Below, one piece after another: positions 1-8,248 of a stretch of 22,972 nucleotides of DNA. The stretch spans positions 1-22,972 of the forward strand of contig JAHEZC010000003.1 in the NCBI GenBank assembly GCA_023251275.1, written 5' to 3'. Position numbers and translations under genes: made by a program. The stretch's first letter is position 1; the number at the start of each line of letters is the position of its first letter. The notes beneath the pieces were generated by a model. It was not told the origin of the DNA, did no database searches, and saw only the letters and a list, made by a program, of their open reading frames with translations. Source of the stretch: Parafilimonas sp. GTDB taxonomy: Bacteria > Bacteroidota > Bacteroidia > Chitinophagales > Chitinophagaceae.

Positions 1-985
1 TATTCACGCACCAGAAGGTATTTTCGAATTTAAGTATATGCATGCCGATTTTTGGGGCAACCTTATCCATCATTTCCTGTGCTTCGTAAGTGCCGTAATA
101 GCTGCCTACTCCTGCGTGGTCACGACCAATGATCATGTGCGTGCACCCATAATTTTTGCGTATGATGGTATGATTAATCGCTTCACGGGGACCTGCGTAA
201 CGCATTGCTGTAGGCAACACACTGAGCAAGGTATTATCATTATTGAAATAGCCCGAAATCAGCGCTTCATAGCAGCGCATACGTACAGGCGCCGGAATAT
301 CATCCGATTTTGTTTCTCCTACAATTGGATGAATAAGCGCGCCATCTACTATTTCCTGGGCGCATTTTATAAGATATTCATGTGCCCGGTGTATGGGATT
401 TCTTGTTTGGAATGCAACGATAGTATTCCATCCTTTTTCTTTAAATGCTGCACGGGTTTCTGCCGGATCAAGAAAATATTTTTCATCAATTTCATCATGT
501 CTCAGGGGGCGGTTTACCATTTCGAGCGGGCCTGAAATAAATTTGCTGCCTCCTTTCATAATTGCCTGTACGCCGGGATGCTTGTCTTCAGTTGTTTTGA
601 AACATTTTTGTGCAAGGTTATCCAGGTCCAACTCAAATTTTTCTTCTGTAAGCATGATGGCCAGCATACGGCCTGCCTTATCGAGCAGGGCAATTTCCAG
701 GCCTGTTTCTATATTGTCAAACTGATCGCCTGCCGGTAATAATATTGGGATGCCCCATGCAAGGCCATTGGCCAATGTCATATTTTCGATAGCAGATTCT
801 GAATCTGCTTTGCCCATAAATCCGGTCAGGGGGCTGAAAGCGCCAATAGCAATCATTTCCACATCTGCTCCATAACGGTCTTCGATAGTTAGCTGAAAAA
901 GTGATTGTGCCTTACCTTCTAATTCTGATCTGCGGTCTCCTGTAGCGACACGGTTCACAAGACTTCCGCCATGCGGTTGATTCAT
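1..985 (-). CDS. sat: Sulfate adenylyltransferase (ATP sulfurylase), 3' end outside window
   Basis: The protein makes adenosine 5'-phosphosulfate (APS) and pyrophosphate from ATP and sulfate, the first step of sulfate activation in the cytoplasm. Translation from the ATG at 985 begins MNQPHGGSLVNRV, as in single-chain archaeal/eukaryotic-type ATP sulfurylases. The nucleotide-binding motif QTRNPIHRAHE lies near residues 193-203, and GRDHAGVG, the second conserved His-Gly motif, follows further on. About 328 codons are present; the C-terminal end continues past base 1. It is not the CysD/CysN heterodimer common in many bacteria. It lies 31 bp downstream of the APS kinase gene on the same strand, so the two are probably cotranscribed. 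Family assignment is firm; whether the flux goes to assimilation or sulfonation is not visible. Confidence 0.93.
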   Translation of the reverse strand, partial: MNQPHGGSLVNRVATGDRRSELEGKAQSLFQLTIEDRYGADVEMIAIGAFSPLTGFMGKADSESAIENMTLANGLAWGIPILLPAGDQFDNIETGLEIALLDKAGRMLAIMLTEEKFELDLDNLAQKCFKTTEDKHPGVQAIMKGGSKFISGPLEMVNRPLRHDEIDEKYFLDPAETRAAFKEKGWNTIVAFQTRNPIHRAHEYLIKCAQEIVDGALIHPIVGETKSDDIPAPVRMRCYEALISGYFNNDNTLLSVLPTAMRYAGPREAINHTIIRKNYGCTHMIIGRDHAGVGSYYGTYEAQEMMDKVAPKIGMHILKFENTFWCVN

Positions 986-1016
986 GATTTTAAATAGATT
1001 TTATGTGATAAGATAA

Positions 1017-1631
1017 TTATTCCCCGGCTTCATCAATATAGCCGTTGCTTTCGAGATACTTCATAATCTCGGCTGCACATTCTTCAAGGTCTTTTTCTGC
1101 TGTATTGATAATAAGCTCTGCATTTTGAGGAGCTTCATACGGATCGTCAATACCTGTAAAGTGTTTGATTTCGCCTGCCCGGGCTTTTTTGTATAGTCCC
1201 TTGGGGTCGCGGAGTTCGCATACATCGAGCGGGCAGTGCACATATATCTCAATAAATTCACCCGGCTCTACAATAGTGCGTACCATCTCACGGTCAGCCT
1301 GGTAGGGCGAAATAAAAGCCGTGGAAACGAATGCACCTGCATCCACAAAAAGTTTGGACACTTCGCCGATGCGCCTGATATTTTCTTTGCGGTCTTCCGC
1401 TGAAAAACCGAGGCCTTTGTTGAGCCCGTGACGGATATTGTCTCCATCAAGCACATAGGTATGAATACCTCTTTCAAAAAGTTTTTCCTCCACTTTATTT
1501 GCCAACGTGGATTTTCCGGCGCCTGATAATCCTGTGTACCATAAAATGGCAGATTTATGCCCGTTCATCCGGTGCCTGTCAGGTTTCGTAATTGTAGAAG
1601 AATGCCAAACAATGTTTCTCAGAACTTCCAT
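1017..1631 (-). CDS. cysC: Adenylylsulfate (APS) kinase
   Basis: Phosphorylates APS at the 3' position to give PAPS, the sulfate donor for reduction or for sulfotransferases. The 204-residue length is normal for CysC. The Walker A loop GLSGAGKS is at residues 34-41, the [10 protein letters not shown] segment follows, then ENIRRIGEV and FISPYQADR around residues 84-113 (the Ser of this motif aligns with the phosphorylated Ser known in E. coli CysC), then [19 protein letters not shown] and PYEAP, all family hallmarks. The ATG at 1631 gives about 25 residues before the P-loop core, which is usual. It is the first gene of a probable cysC-sat operon. No sulfotransferase or PAPS reductase is visible nearby. 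Confidence 0.93.
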   Translation of the reverse strand: MEVLRNIVWHSSTITKPDRHRMNGHKSAILWYTGLSGAGKSTLANKVEEKLFERGIHTYVLDGDNIRHGLNKGLGFSAEDRKENIRRIGEVSKLFVDAGAFVSTAFISPYQADREMVRTIVEPGEFIEIYVHCPLDVCELRDPKGLYKKARAGEIKHFTGIDDPYEAPQNAELIINTAEKDLEECAAEIMKYLESNGYIDEAGE

Positions 1632-1663
1632 GCTTTCGTGTTTTATTTTTTAAATTTTGCGGG

Positions 1664-1671
1664 CGAAGATA
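1664..1671 (-). promoter_or_regulatory. Possible -7 box upstream of cysC
   Basis: Reading on the minus strand, TATCTTCG differs by one base from the Bacteroidota -7 consensus TAnnTTTG and lies 33 bp before the cysC start codon. No convincing -33 TTG element was found at the usual distance, so this is only a weak candidate. Confidence 0.25.
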
Positions 1672-1823
1672 ATCGAACTTTCCCGGAAAAAAACAGGGGG
1701 TAAAATAAATTCCATTTAAGTCTATCACTTATATAGGATTTTATAAAATGTTTTGCAGATCATTCAGCAATATATGCCTTCTATTTTTCCGCCGTAGCTA
1801 TTTTGCATTTCTTCCGTGTTTGT

Positions 1824-1949
1824 ATGGTATATTTTATCACTTCGTGTAATTTGCAGCAAAATACTCATTCGGGCACGAAAGAATGGTATTCACTGGTCAA
1901 TGGAAAAAACATCGGTCGCTTTGAACCGGCTGATGACGTCTATTTTTGA
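1824..1949 (+). pseudogene. Decayed N-terminal remnant of a lipoprotein, DUF1080 (3-keto-disaccharide hydrolase)-like
   Basis: This lies in the 426-bp gap between cysC and the DUF885 gene. The frame reads MVYFITSCNLQQ, a hydrophobic stretch ending in a lipobox-like ITSC, followed by WYSLVNGKNI and then a stop at 1947-1949. DUF1080 secreted glycosidase-like proteins commonly begin, just after a lipoprotein signal, with a W..LFNGK.L.GW pattern, which this resembles. The same frame is open further upstream (to about 1743) with more hydrophobic residues but no good start. A normal DUF1080 protein has over 200 residues, so only about the first 40 codons would remain. This is an inference from a short match; chance similarity is possible. 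Confidence 0.3.
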
Positions 1950-2057
1950 AAAAGCCTGGAATAAAAAAAAGTATGATTGATGATGTTGATACCTCCAATG
2001 GTATTTTTTCAGTATATCTCTTTTCCGAAATTATTTTATCATTCAATTCACCTGTTT

Positions 2058-3806
2058 ATGCGCTTAAAAAAAATTGCCGCTGGTATTTCTTTACTGCTTC
2101 TCGCTGCATGCGGCACATCAACACAAAAAGAAGCCACTAATTCTGATGCTTCTTTTGACGCTTTCAAGGAAAGGTTTATGGATATATACTGGAAGCAAAA
2201 CCCTTCTGCTGCTATTTACATCGGTTACGGGAAATATTGCGATACGCTTAAAATACCCGACAGTACTGCATTTGCCGGAGATGCAGCTTTTAATAAACTT
2301 TATCTCGATTCACTGCATCATTTTTTGTATGACGATCTTTCTGCCAACAATAAAATTGACTATAAAATTCTTGAAAATCAATTCAGAAGCTCGATATGGT
2401 ACATTGATACGTTTAAAATTCAGCAGTGGGATCCTTCTTCTTATAATATCGGCGGCGAATGTTATGAGATCATTACACAGAATTTTGCACCGCTTGATGT
2501 GAGGCTAAAAATTCTTTCCAAACATATTGAGCATGCGGATGAATTTTATAAGGCAGCATTTCAAATGATCCGTCAACCTGCAAGGGAACATACTGATCTT
2601 GCCATAGCACAAAATAAAGGCAGCATGAGTGTGTTTGGAGATGCACTGATAGATTCAATCAAAAAATCGTCACTTAGTATAGCAGAAAAAGATACGCTGC
2701 GCAAAAGAATGACTATTACTGCGGATGCCATCAATGATTATGTATATAGGTTAAAAAAACTGTTGGATGATAAAAAAGCTGCTTTCCGCAGTTACAGGAC
2801 AGGCGCTGAGCTCTTCAACCAAAAATTCAAATACGATATTGTTACCGATTATTCAGCAAAAGAGATTTTTGATAAAGCTGTGGCCGCAAAAAATATCTAT
2901 CATAAAGAAATGTATAATATTGCCAATGAACTATGGTCGAAGTACTGCGGTGGCACTGCTAAGCCTGCGGATAGTTTGTTGCTGATAAAAATGGTGATTG
3001 ATAAGATTGCTTTGCATCATGCTTCGCCGCAGCATTTTGTTGATACAGTGAAAAAGCAAGTGAGCGACCTTCAGCATTTCATCATTGCAAAAGATCTTTT
3101 TAATTATGACACAAGTTTTCCATTGCAGGTAAGGATAATGCCAGCATTCATGAGCGGGGTTTCTCTTGCTTCTGCCAGCTTTCCGCCGCCTTACGAAAAA
3201 GAAGCCGTAACTTACTACAATGTTTCAGACCTCACCGCAACGCCTGCAGCAAAAGCAGAAAGTGCATTGCGGGAATATAATGACTATACACTGCAAATTC
3301 TCTCCATGCACGAAGCGATGCCGGGGCATTGTATGCAGGGAGTATATAACAGCAAATCACCTGACATCATTCAATCTGTTTTTCAGAACGGCGCCATGGT
3401 TGAAGGCTGGGCTGTCTATACCCAACGCATGATGCTGGAAAATGGCTGGGCAAATAATGCGCCTGAGATGTGGCTCATGTTTTATAAATGGAGCCTGCGT
3501 GAATGCTGTAATGTGATTGTTGATTATGGAATCCACTGCATGGATTACTCAAAAGAAGATGTGGTGAAGCTGCTGAAGAATGAAGCATTCCAGGAAGATG
3601 CACAGATAGATGAAAAATATCACCGGGCAACCGTATCGCAGGTGCAGTTGTGTTCTTACTTTACCGGAGCATCGGAAATATTTGCTTTGCGCGATGAATA
3701 TAAAAACAAAATGGGCGATAAGTTTTCATTGAAAAACTTTCATGAAAAATTCCTGAGCTATGGCAGTGCCCCGGTAAAATTTATAAAAGAAATGATGATG
3801 CAATGA
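2058..3806 (+). CDS. DUF885 family lipoprotein, putative zinc-peptidase-like
   Basis: A 582-residue protein. I chose the ATG at 2058 rather than the in-frame ATG at 1977, because from there the N-terminus is a clean lipoprotein signal: MRLKKIAAGISLLLLAAC with lipobox LAAC and Cys18 as the acylation site. The mature part matches DUF885. The metal-ligand-like motif HEAMPGH is at about residues 418-424 (HExxxxH form) and EGWAVY follows at about 449-454. DUF885 proteins are regarded as metallopeptidase-like (carboxypeptidase-type), but substrates are mostly unknown. It is expected to be anchored to a membrane facing the periplasm. It stands alone on the plus strand and converges on the LysE gene, 17 bp away. 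The family call is strong; the enzymatic role is inferred. Confidence 0.85.
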   Translation: MRLKKIAAGISLLLLAACGTSTQKEATNSDASFDAFKERFMDIYWKQNPSAAIYIGYGKYCDTLKIPDSTAFAGDAAFNKLYLDSLHHFLYDDLSANNKIDYKILENQFRSSIWYIDTFKIQQWDPSSYNIGGECYEIITQNFAPLDVRLKILSKHIEHADEFYKAAFQMIRQPAREHTDLAIAQNKGSMSVFGDALIDSIKKSSLSIAEKDTLRKRMTITADAINDYVYRLKKLLDDKKAAFRSYRTGAELFNQKFKYDIVTDYSAKEIFDKAVAAKNIYHKEMYNIANELWSKYCGGTAKPADSLLLIKMVIDKIALHHASPQHFVDTVKKQVSDLQHFIIAKDLFNYDTSFPLQVRIMPAFMSGVSLASASFPPPYEKEAVTYYNVSDLTATPAAKAESALREYNDYTLQILSMHEAMPGHCMQGVYNSKSPDIIQSVFQNGAMVEGWAVYTQRMMLENGWANNAPEMWLMFYKWSLRECCNVIVDYGIHCMDYSKEDVVKLLKNEAFQEDAQIDEKYHRATVSQVQLCSYFTGASEIFALRDEYKNKMGDKFSLKNFHEKFLSYGSAPVKFIKEMMMQ

Positions 3807-3823
3807 TGCAGTGCCAGGATTGA

Positions 3824-4483
3824 TCAGCTATCAGTACCGGCAGCAACTGCCGGCCGTTGCCTGAACATTTTATACACTTGAATGAATGCTGTAATCAATA
3901 ATACAACACCGATTACCCAATTAATGATATTCTGCTTATCGCTTAATTGCTCTACAATGTATTTGCCGCCGTAAATAAACACATCAAAGCCTCCGATGGT
4001 CCCCATGCTTATTCCTGCAATGTATGGATGAAAATATTTTTGTTTTGGAATAAGTATTTTCTGGTTTATCAGTACTGTGCTCCAGCCAAGCCAGAATGGG
4101 ATGTGCAATGGATTTAATGCACTTAACACTAATCCCAATACGAAGGGAGAAAGATTATAAGAAGTAAAAACAGTTTCGCCGAATTTTTTCATTTGTATGG
4201 CAGACACGAAACAACTGAAAGCGAGTATTAAAATGAGTGTTGCAGTCACAAATTCAAATATCCTGAAAAGTTTTTTTTGTGTGCTTACCCATTGCATCGC
4301 AAATAATACGATATAAACGCAGGCAGCTTCTACTACCAGTGTGCCGAGTGCGAAAATGAATGCAGGGGTTGTGCCATCTATAACCGAGATATTTGTTGCA
4401 GTAACATTCATGGTCCCCAAAGGCAGTGCACCGAGAAAACTGATCAAAGCGCCCCAAAAAAATATTTTAATAAATAATTTCAC
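3824..4483 (-). CDS. LysE/RhtB family amino-acid exporter-like membrane protein
   Basis: 219 residues with about six hydrophobic segments, the size and layout of LysE superfamily exporters. The N-terminal segment holds GALPLGTMN at residues 18-26, corresponding to the conserved P-G-P-N signature of the family. The C-terminus is polar (RQRPAVAAG). Members export amino acids or small related compounds across the inner membrane. It is the last gene of a probable four-gene operon and begins 7 bp after the ATP-grasp ligase, so it may export that enzyme's product; this link is inferred from position only. A perfect 7-bp inverted repeat (3837-3853) sits in its last codons. Confidence 0.8.
   Translation of the reverse strand: MKLFIKIFFWGALISFLGALPLGTMNVTATNISVIDGTTPAFIFALGTLVVEAACVYIVLFAMQWVSTQKKLFRIFEFVTATLILILAFSCFVSAIQMKKFGETVFTSYNLSPFVLGLVLSALNPLHIPFWLGWSTVLINQKILIPKQKYFHPYIAGISMGTIGGFDVFIYGGKYIVEQLSDKQNIINWVIGVVLLITAFIQVYKMFRQRPAVAAGTDS
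3837..3853. other. Perfect inverted repeat in the LysE 3' end
   Basis: CCGGCAG-CAA-CTGCCGG: a 7-bp GC-rich stem with a 3-base loop, between two converging genes (DUF885 lipoprotein ending at 3806, LysE ending at 3824). No T-run follows it on either strand, so it is not a classic intrinsic terminator, but it may slow transcription or protect a 3' end. Confidence 0.35.
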
Positions 4484-4490
4484 CGGATGT

Positions 4491-5552
4491 TTATATGTTG
4501 TTATCTGAAATAAGTTTTACATAAGCGCTGTTTTCCCTGAGCATCTTCATGCCGGAAGAAAAACCCATAAATGGAATTTTTTTACTGCGGTGATTGAGTA
4601 AACTGATCCTGTTCAAAATCTTCCAGTGCCGTATAATCTCTTTCCATGCAAAGAAAATAGAATGTTTTGGATCATATATATGGGTAGGCTCGCTGCCTGC
4701 TCCATTCAGTTCGATAATAGAAAAATTTTTTCCCTGCTTCAATTCATCCCATGACCTGAAACGAATGTCCATTCTTCCGAAATAAAAACCGGGAATTTCT
4801 TTGCACAGATTATCTATTGTTTGTACAAGTTTGTCATCAGCGAGATGACTCAGGTCAACAAACTTTGCACCTCTTGCATGATTACCATAGGGGACAAGCA
4901 AATGCCTTTCATCTTTTTTGAGAACTTTATTCAATTCATCATTATGTGTTTTTTTCAAGGCAGCTATCTGCAGAATAAACCGCTTGTTTTGCCGAAGCAA
5001 TTCTTCGATTGTGGAGACTCCATCCCCAACTACAGTAAGAAATTCTTTGCCCACAATACCTGATATTTTTCCATGCATCTCTCCGGGATAACGGTAATAA
5101 AAAATTCCCACTTCATTTTCATACAGCACAAATTGCTGCAGTAAAAAATCTACTTTACTCTTTTTAGCATATTCGGTAACCTCAGTAATCGTATTGAGTT
5201 TCTTTACACCCATTCCCCTGCCACCGATATCCGGTTTACCGGCAAGCGGAAATTTCAGTTCAGCACTTTGAAAAGCATGTACTAATATTTTTTCATCGGC
5301 ACCTGCTTTAAAGAATAAAGTTTTCGGATAATAATCATGGGGGATGATGTCATAAATTTCTTTTTTGGATTCAAGCAGGAAGCCCCCGTTTTTTATCGTT
5401 GGATTGGATGTATTGAAAAAAAATAAAGACCGCGTTCTGATGCAAAGTAAAAACCAGTAAATATAGATCGGTCCATAGATCACGTTGAATGGCCAGTATT
5501 CCCAGTGCAATAATTTTATTAATGAAGGATGATGAAAGATGCGCCGTATCAT
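4491..5552 (-). CDS. ATP-grasp family ligase, substrate unknown
   Basis: 353 residues from the ATG at 5552, which lies 4 bp after the NRDE stop; the longer frame from 5594 would overlap NRDE by 38 bp and adds an unlikely leader. ATP-grasp features are visible: KPDIGGRGMGV (about 106-116) with the ATP-contacting Lys, RMDIR (260-264) and IIELNGAGSEP (279-289) supplying the metal and nucleotide ligands. An aromatic, hydrophobic N-terminal stretch (WPFNVIYGPIYIYWFLL) suggests membrane association. Such proteins are often labelled D-Ala-D-Ala ligase-like, but that substrate is not supported here. ATP-grasp enzymes join a carboxylate to an amine or thiol through an acyl phosphate. The tight linkage to a LysE exporter suggests a small amide or peptide product. 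Confidence 0.8.
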   Translation of the reverse strand: MIRRIFHHPSLIKLLHWEYWPFNVIYGPIYIYWFLLCIRTRSLFFFNTSNPTIKNGGFLLESKKEIYDIIPHDYYPKTLFFKAGADEKILVHAFQSAELKFPLAGKPDIGGRGMGVKKLNTITEVTEYAKKSKVDFLLQQFVLYENEVGIFYYRYPGEMHGKISGIVGKEFLTVVGDGVSTIEELLRQNKRFILQIAALKKTHNDELNKVLKKDERHLLVPYGNHARGAKFVDLSHLADDKLVQTIDNLCKEIPGFYFGRMDIRFRSWDELKQGKNFSIIELNGAGSEPTHIYDPKHSIFFAWKEIIRHWKILNRISLLNHRSKKIPFMGFSSGMKMLRENSAYVKLISDNNI

Positions 5553-5556
5553 TTTG

Positions 5557-6291
5557 CTATTGTGAAATCTCAGCCTGCTGTGTAATAAAATCAATTTCTT
5601 TTTTGTATATGCGCTTATCTTTTGTGTCGAGATAAGTCATTATCCCTTTATCATTATGGAGTTCGATATTGGTTACACTTACCGTGAAAACAACGCCATC
5701 ACGATTCATGTGCAGATCATTATGCGAATCACCGTCGCCTGCGAAGAGATGAAACTGCAGAATTTCTTCTGCAGAAAATTCACTATTTTTTCTCAGCCAT
5801 TTTGCAAACCATGTTTCTCTTTTTTTCATTATATCATCATCATACAAAGTAGCAGAAGACCAGATATATGGCTGATTATTTCTTAGTTGTTTAAAATATT
5901 TTTTTATTCCATCCCATCTGCATTCAAATAAAGCATCGCCGGTAAGGAAGATAAGTGTGAAAGGTTCAGTTTGTTTAAAATTTAATCGTTGAAAAGTGGT
6001 AACAGGTTTTTTATTTTTTATCACATCGAGCAATACCAATCCCCTGCTTCTTTCATAAGGCGGAGCCGGAGTGTGTTTTTTGAATGCTCCGTTCAGCAGC
6101 ACTGCTGTATTCCCATTTTCATTCAATGCAATCCATGTGCCTCCCGCATCCGCATCTTTCGGGTAAAGTAATGTAACATCATCTGAATGATAAGCAGCCG
6201 GCGGCAAAGCTTTTTTACGCCAGGCTTTTTCATCGCGGTTAGACGTGATAAAACATTTGTCGTGCTGCGGTATGAATGTTACTGTGCACAT
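5557..6291 (-). CDS. NRDE family (TANGO2-like) protein
   Basis: 244 residues. The N-terminus MCTVTFIP with Cys2, then SNRDE at residues 17-21, is the signature of the NRDE/TANGO2 family, whose fold resembles Ntn hydrolases with an N-terminal Cys. The segment DADAGGTWIALNENGNTAVLLN, seen as DAGGTW and LNGAF, is also typical. The biochemical role is unsettled; eukaryotic TANGO2 has been linked to lipid, heme and membrane homeostasis, and bacterial members are largely uncharacterised. The start ATG overlaps the end of the upstream DinB-like gene by 13 bp, and the ATP-grasp gene follows after 4 bp, so translation of the set is likely coupled. Confidence 0.85.
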   Translation of the reverse strand: MCTVTFIPQHDKCFITSNRDEKAWRKKALPPAAYHSDDVTLLYPKDADAGGTWIALNENGNTAVLLNGAFKKHTPAPPYERSRGLVLLDVIKNKKPVTTFQRLNFKQTEPFTLIFLTGDALFECRWDGIKKYFKQLRNNQPYIWSSATLYDDDIMKKRETWFAKWLRKNSEFSAEEILQFHLFAGDGDSHNDLHMNRDGVVFTVSVTNIELHNDKGIMTYLDTKDKRIYKKEIDFITQQAEISQ

Positions 6292-6779
6292 GTCTTTTTG
6301 TACTTGATGGTTGATGATGCCAATCCATAGCCTTCGGGCACTTCCACAGCAGACACTTCATGAATGCCAACTCTTATCAATGCCATGTGATGAACTGTGT
6401 GCTCAAGATTATATACCAATTCACGGAAATAATTTGTCGTGATAAGTATAGTTTCATTCGAAGTCTCGTCATAGCTTGCTTCAAGCAGGAGATTTTTATC
6501 GGGCTTGTTTAGCTGAACATAGATATTGTGTATTAAATCAAGTGCAACTTCTTTGTTGGTTTCGATGATGATGTCTCTTTTTCTTTTGTCGTAATTGATC
6601 AAACCATTTTCATAACCATTATCGAGGCACATAAACAGTTCGATTATATGCCTTACATGTTGCCCGATGGTTGCATTGAATAAAATATTGCTTGGCTTCA
6701 TGTATTCAGCATCGCTCAGTTGACTGATAGATGCGCTTAACTGCACAAACACATTTTGTATCGCCTTTTGAATTTTCAT
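6279..6779 (-). CDS. DinB-like four-helix-bundle protein
   Basis: 166 residues from the ATG at 6779 (MKIQKAIQNVF); an upstream in-frame start at 6812 would add 11 residues that look like leader. The pattern is that of the DinB/YfiT-like metal-binding four-helix superfamily: GQHVRH with His41 and His44 in an early helix, and LEHTVHHMALIR with His127, His130 and His131 in a later helix, giving the expected His triad. Members include metal-dependent thiol transferases and many proteins of unknown role. It is first in the DinB-NRDE-ATP-grasp-LysE run, with its 3' end overlapping NRDE by 13 bp. The family is fairly clear; no substrate can be given. Confidence 0.72.
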   Translation of the reverse strand: MKIQKAIQNVFVQLSASISQLSDAEYMKPSNILFNATIGQHVRHIIELFMCLDNGYENGLINYDKRKRDIIIETNKEVALDLIHNIYVQLNKPDKNLLLEASYDETSNETILITTNYFRELVYNLEHTVHHMALIRVGIHEVSAVEVPEGYGLASSTIKYKKTCAQ

Positions 6780-7121
6780 AGAGATTGTTTTAGTGTGAAG
6801 ACTTTTGAGCAAAAACTTAAAATACTCAATGGTTACCGTTCAGCATTTATTGCAACCACACATTAAAATTACTTTCAAACTGAATTTCCTCCTGAAAAAA
6901 ATGTTATTGATTTGTTGTTTTGCGGTAAACAAAAAGGCTATTTTTTAATAATTGCCGTAATGTTCAATTTTCCTGACGCAAGATAACTTTCTTTCTCTTT
7001 TGTACCCGCAACTTTGTGGAAATAAAACAAAGCGCAACAAGGTATAAATTGTAAACCGTTTTTTAAAATGATTAAATCCTGCCCCCTTTATTTTTGGTTT
7101 TGTTCCATGTCAATATTCACA
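6780..7121. other. Gene-free stretch between the DinB-like and DoxX-like genes
   Basis: This AT-rich stretch carries no convincing coding frame (the longest reading is about 39 codons), no clear hairpin with a T-run, and no good -7/-33 pair on either strand. It should contain the promoter for the DinB-led operon and the transcript end of the DoxX gene, but I could not locate either. Confidence 0.5.
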
Positions 7122-7520
7122 TTAAAAATTCAGGCTGATCAATCGCAAAATATCCTTTCTGTAAATGACTGCAAGTGCACTGCATGAAGCAAAAACGAGG
7201 AGGGCATAAATGAAAAGCTGCCCGCCATCATTCATTACCGCGAATCCCAATTTTGTGAAATGAAAATAAATAGCCCCGGCCATTAACCCACAACCCAGGA
7301 CTGCACCATAAGCGGTGGTGCGGGGATAAAGGATAAGGACAGATGCAACCAGTTCCAGAATACCCGACCCAATTCTTCCCCAGGGCTCCATACCGATTTG
7401 AGAAAAGATATAAACGGATTCTTCTGACGCGGTAAATTTGAAAAAAAGTGTTTGCAGCATGATCACTGCAGCAATAATCCTTAAAATCCAAATGCCTGTA
7501 CCAGATTTATTGAATGACAT
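7122..7520 (-). CDS. DoxX-like small integral membrane protein
   Basis: 132 residues with four hydrophobic segments separated by short loops. The start SGTGIWILRIIAAVIMLQTLFFKF resembles the first helix of DoxX-family proteins, with the FKF..SEESV.IF..IGMEP pattern after it, and the central GSGILELVASVLIL helix is typical. DoxX-like proteins are inner-membrane proteins tied in a few cases to thiosulfate or redox metabolism, but most have no known function. It follows the YHS-domain gene by 21 bp on the same strand, so the two are probably cotranscribed. Confidence 0.7.
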   Translation of the reverse strand: MSFNKSGTGIWILRIIAAVIMLQTLFFKFTASEESVYIFSQIGMEPWGRIGSGILELVASVLILYPRTTAYGAVLGCGLMAGAIYFHFTKLGFAVMNDGGQLFIYALLVFASCSALAVIYRKDILRLISLNF

Positions 7521-7541
7521 GGTTATGGTTCTATAAATTGA

Positions 7542-8006
7542 TCAATGAAATATTTTTTGCCAGTTAGCATCTGCTTTATTTTTGAGAGCGGCTTCATCCT
7601 TATTCCAGGTTTTCAGTGTATTATTGAAAAACCTGTTGTAAAATAAATACAATTTACTATTCAGTATTTTGAAAGTGCCAGGATCAATTTCCACTTTCTC
7701 TCCTGTATTGCCCATGGCATAAGCACACCAGCCACCATACTGAGGTTCATAACCGGCAGGATTTTTCTTAAATTCTTCTTTGTTCTCAGGAGTATTGAAA
7801 TAGTAAGTAACACCATTGTAAGCAAACGGTAATTCTTTTTTCCCTTTCACAGCTTTGTTTTGCTTAAAGTAAGCAACGGGGTCATAGCCCTGTATGGCAA
7901 TGCCATCTTCCAGATTAAAATCCTTTTTTCGCAAAGCTGCAGGATACTGCGAGAAAACATGGATACCTGTAAATAAAGTAACGAGAAAAATTATGGCGGG
8001 CTTCAT
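7542..8006 (-). CDS. Secreted YHS-domain protein
   Basis: 154 residues from the ATG at 8006; the frame is open back to 8066, but only this start begins with a signal peptide (MKPAIIFLVTLFTGIHVFSQ, cleavage probably near FSQ). The mature part holds a YHS-type domain: GIAIQGYDPVAYF, then AYNGVTYYF, FNTPENKEEF, and GGWCAYAMG with the single conserved Cys. YHS domains are small, often metal-associated modules of uncertain function; in Bacteroidota they are common as small exported proteins. It is the first gene of a probable two-gene unit with the DoxX-like protein. The exact role, possibly metal or redox related, is unknown. Confidence 0.78.
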   Translation of the reverse strand: MKPAIIFLVTLFTGIHVFSQYPAALRKKDFNLEDGIAIQGYDPVAYFKQNKAVKGKKELPFAYNGVTYYFNTPENKEEFKKNPAGYEPQYGGWCAYAMGNTGEKVEIDPGTFKILNSKLYLFYNRFFNNTLKTWNKDEAALKNKADANWQKIFH

Positions 8007-8073
8007 GTATTTTGATTTTATTGTTTTAAATACGTGCCGGGAAAATGTTCCTTTCACCCTTAACAATATTTTA

Positions 8074-8081
8074 CAAAATTA
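8074..8081 (-). promoter_or_regulatory. Candidate -7 box for the YHS/DoxX unit
   Basis: On the minus strand TAATTTTG matches the Bacteroidota -7 consensus TAnnTTTG exactly, 68 bp before the YHS start codon. A TTG occurs 24 bp further upstream, a little far for a standard -33 element. Confidence 0.3.
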
Positions 8082-8107
8082 AGCAACAGGCAGACCGATC
8101 ACTGTCA

Positions 8108-8162
8108 ACTGCAGTACAGGATTTGGATAAAGGATTTTCTGAAACGATATGCAGACTGCAGT
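8108..8162. repeat. Two copies of the palindrome ACTGCAGT in a divergent promoter region
   Basis: ACTGCAGT occurs at 8108-8115 and 8155-8162; the second copy extends to the 10-bp palindrome GACTGCAGTC. They lie 47 bp apart between the diverging YHS gene and ECF sigma gene. Paired short palindromes in such a place could be an operator, but no regulator is identified. Confidence 0.3.
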
Positions 8163-8248
8163 CAAAGTTAAGTTTTCAGTTTTAGCAATTGTTTTTTTAA
8201 TGCACAAGGCAACCTTTTATTAAAATTTCAGGTTTACCTAAATGTCAT

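Noticed and set aside
38..725. Plus-strand open frames over the sat gene
   Set aside because: They are shadows of the minus-strand ATP sulfurylase, whose motifs are intact across the same bases.
3837..3853. Hairpin as an intrinsic terminator for the converging DUF885 and LysE genes
   Set aside because: The 7-bp stem is perfect but no T-run follows on either strand, and it lies inside the LysE coding end.
4491..5594. Calling the ATP-grasp protein a D-alanine-D-alanine ligase
   Set aside because: Only the general ATP-grasp residues are seen; nothing in the sequence supports that substrate, and the exporter neighbour points elsewhere.
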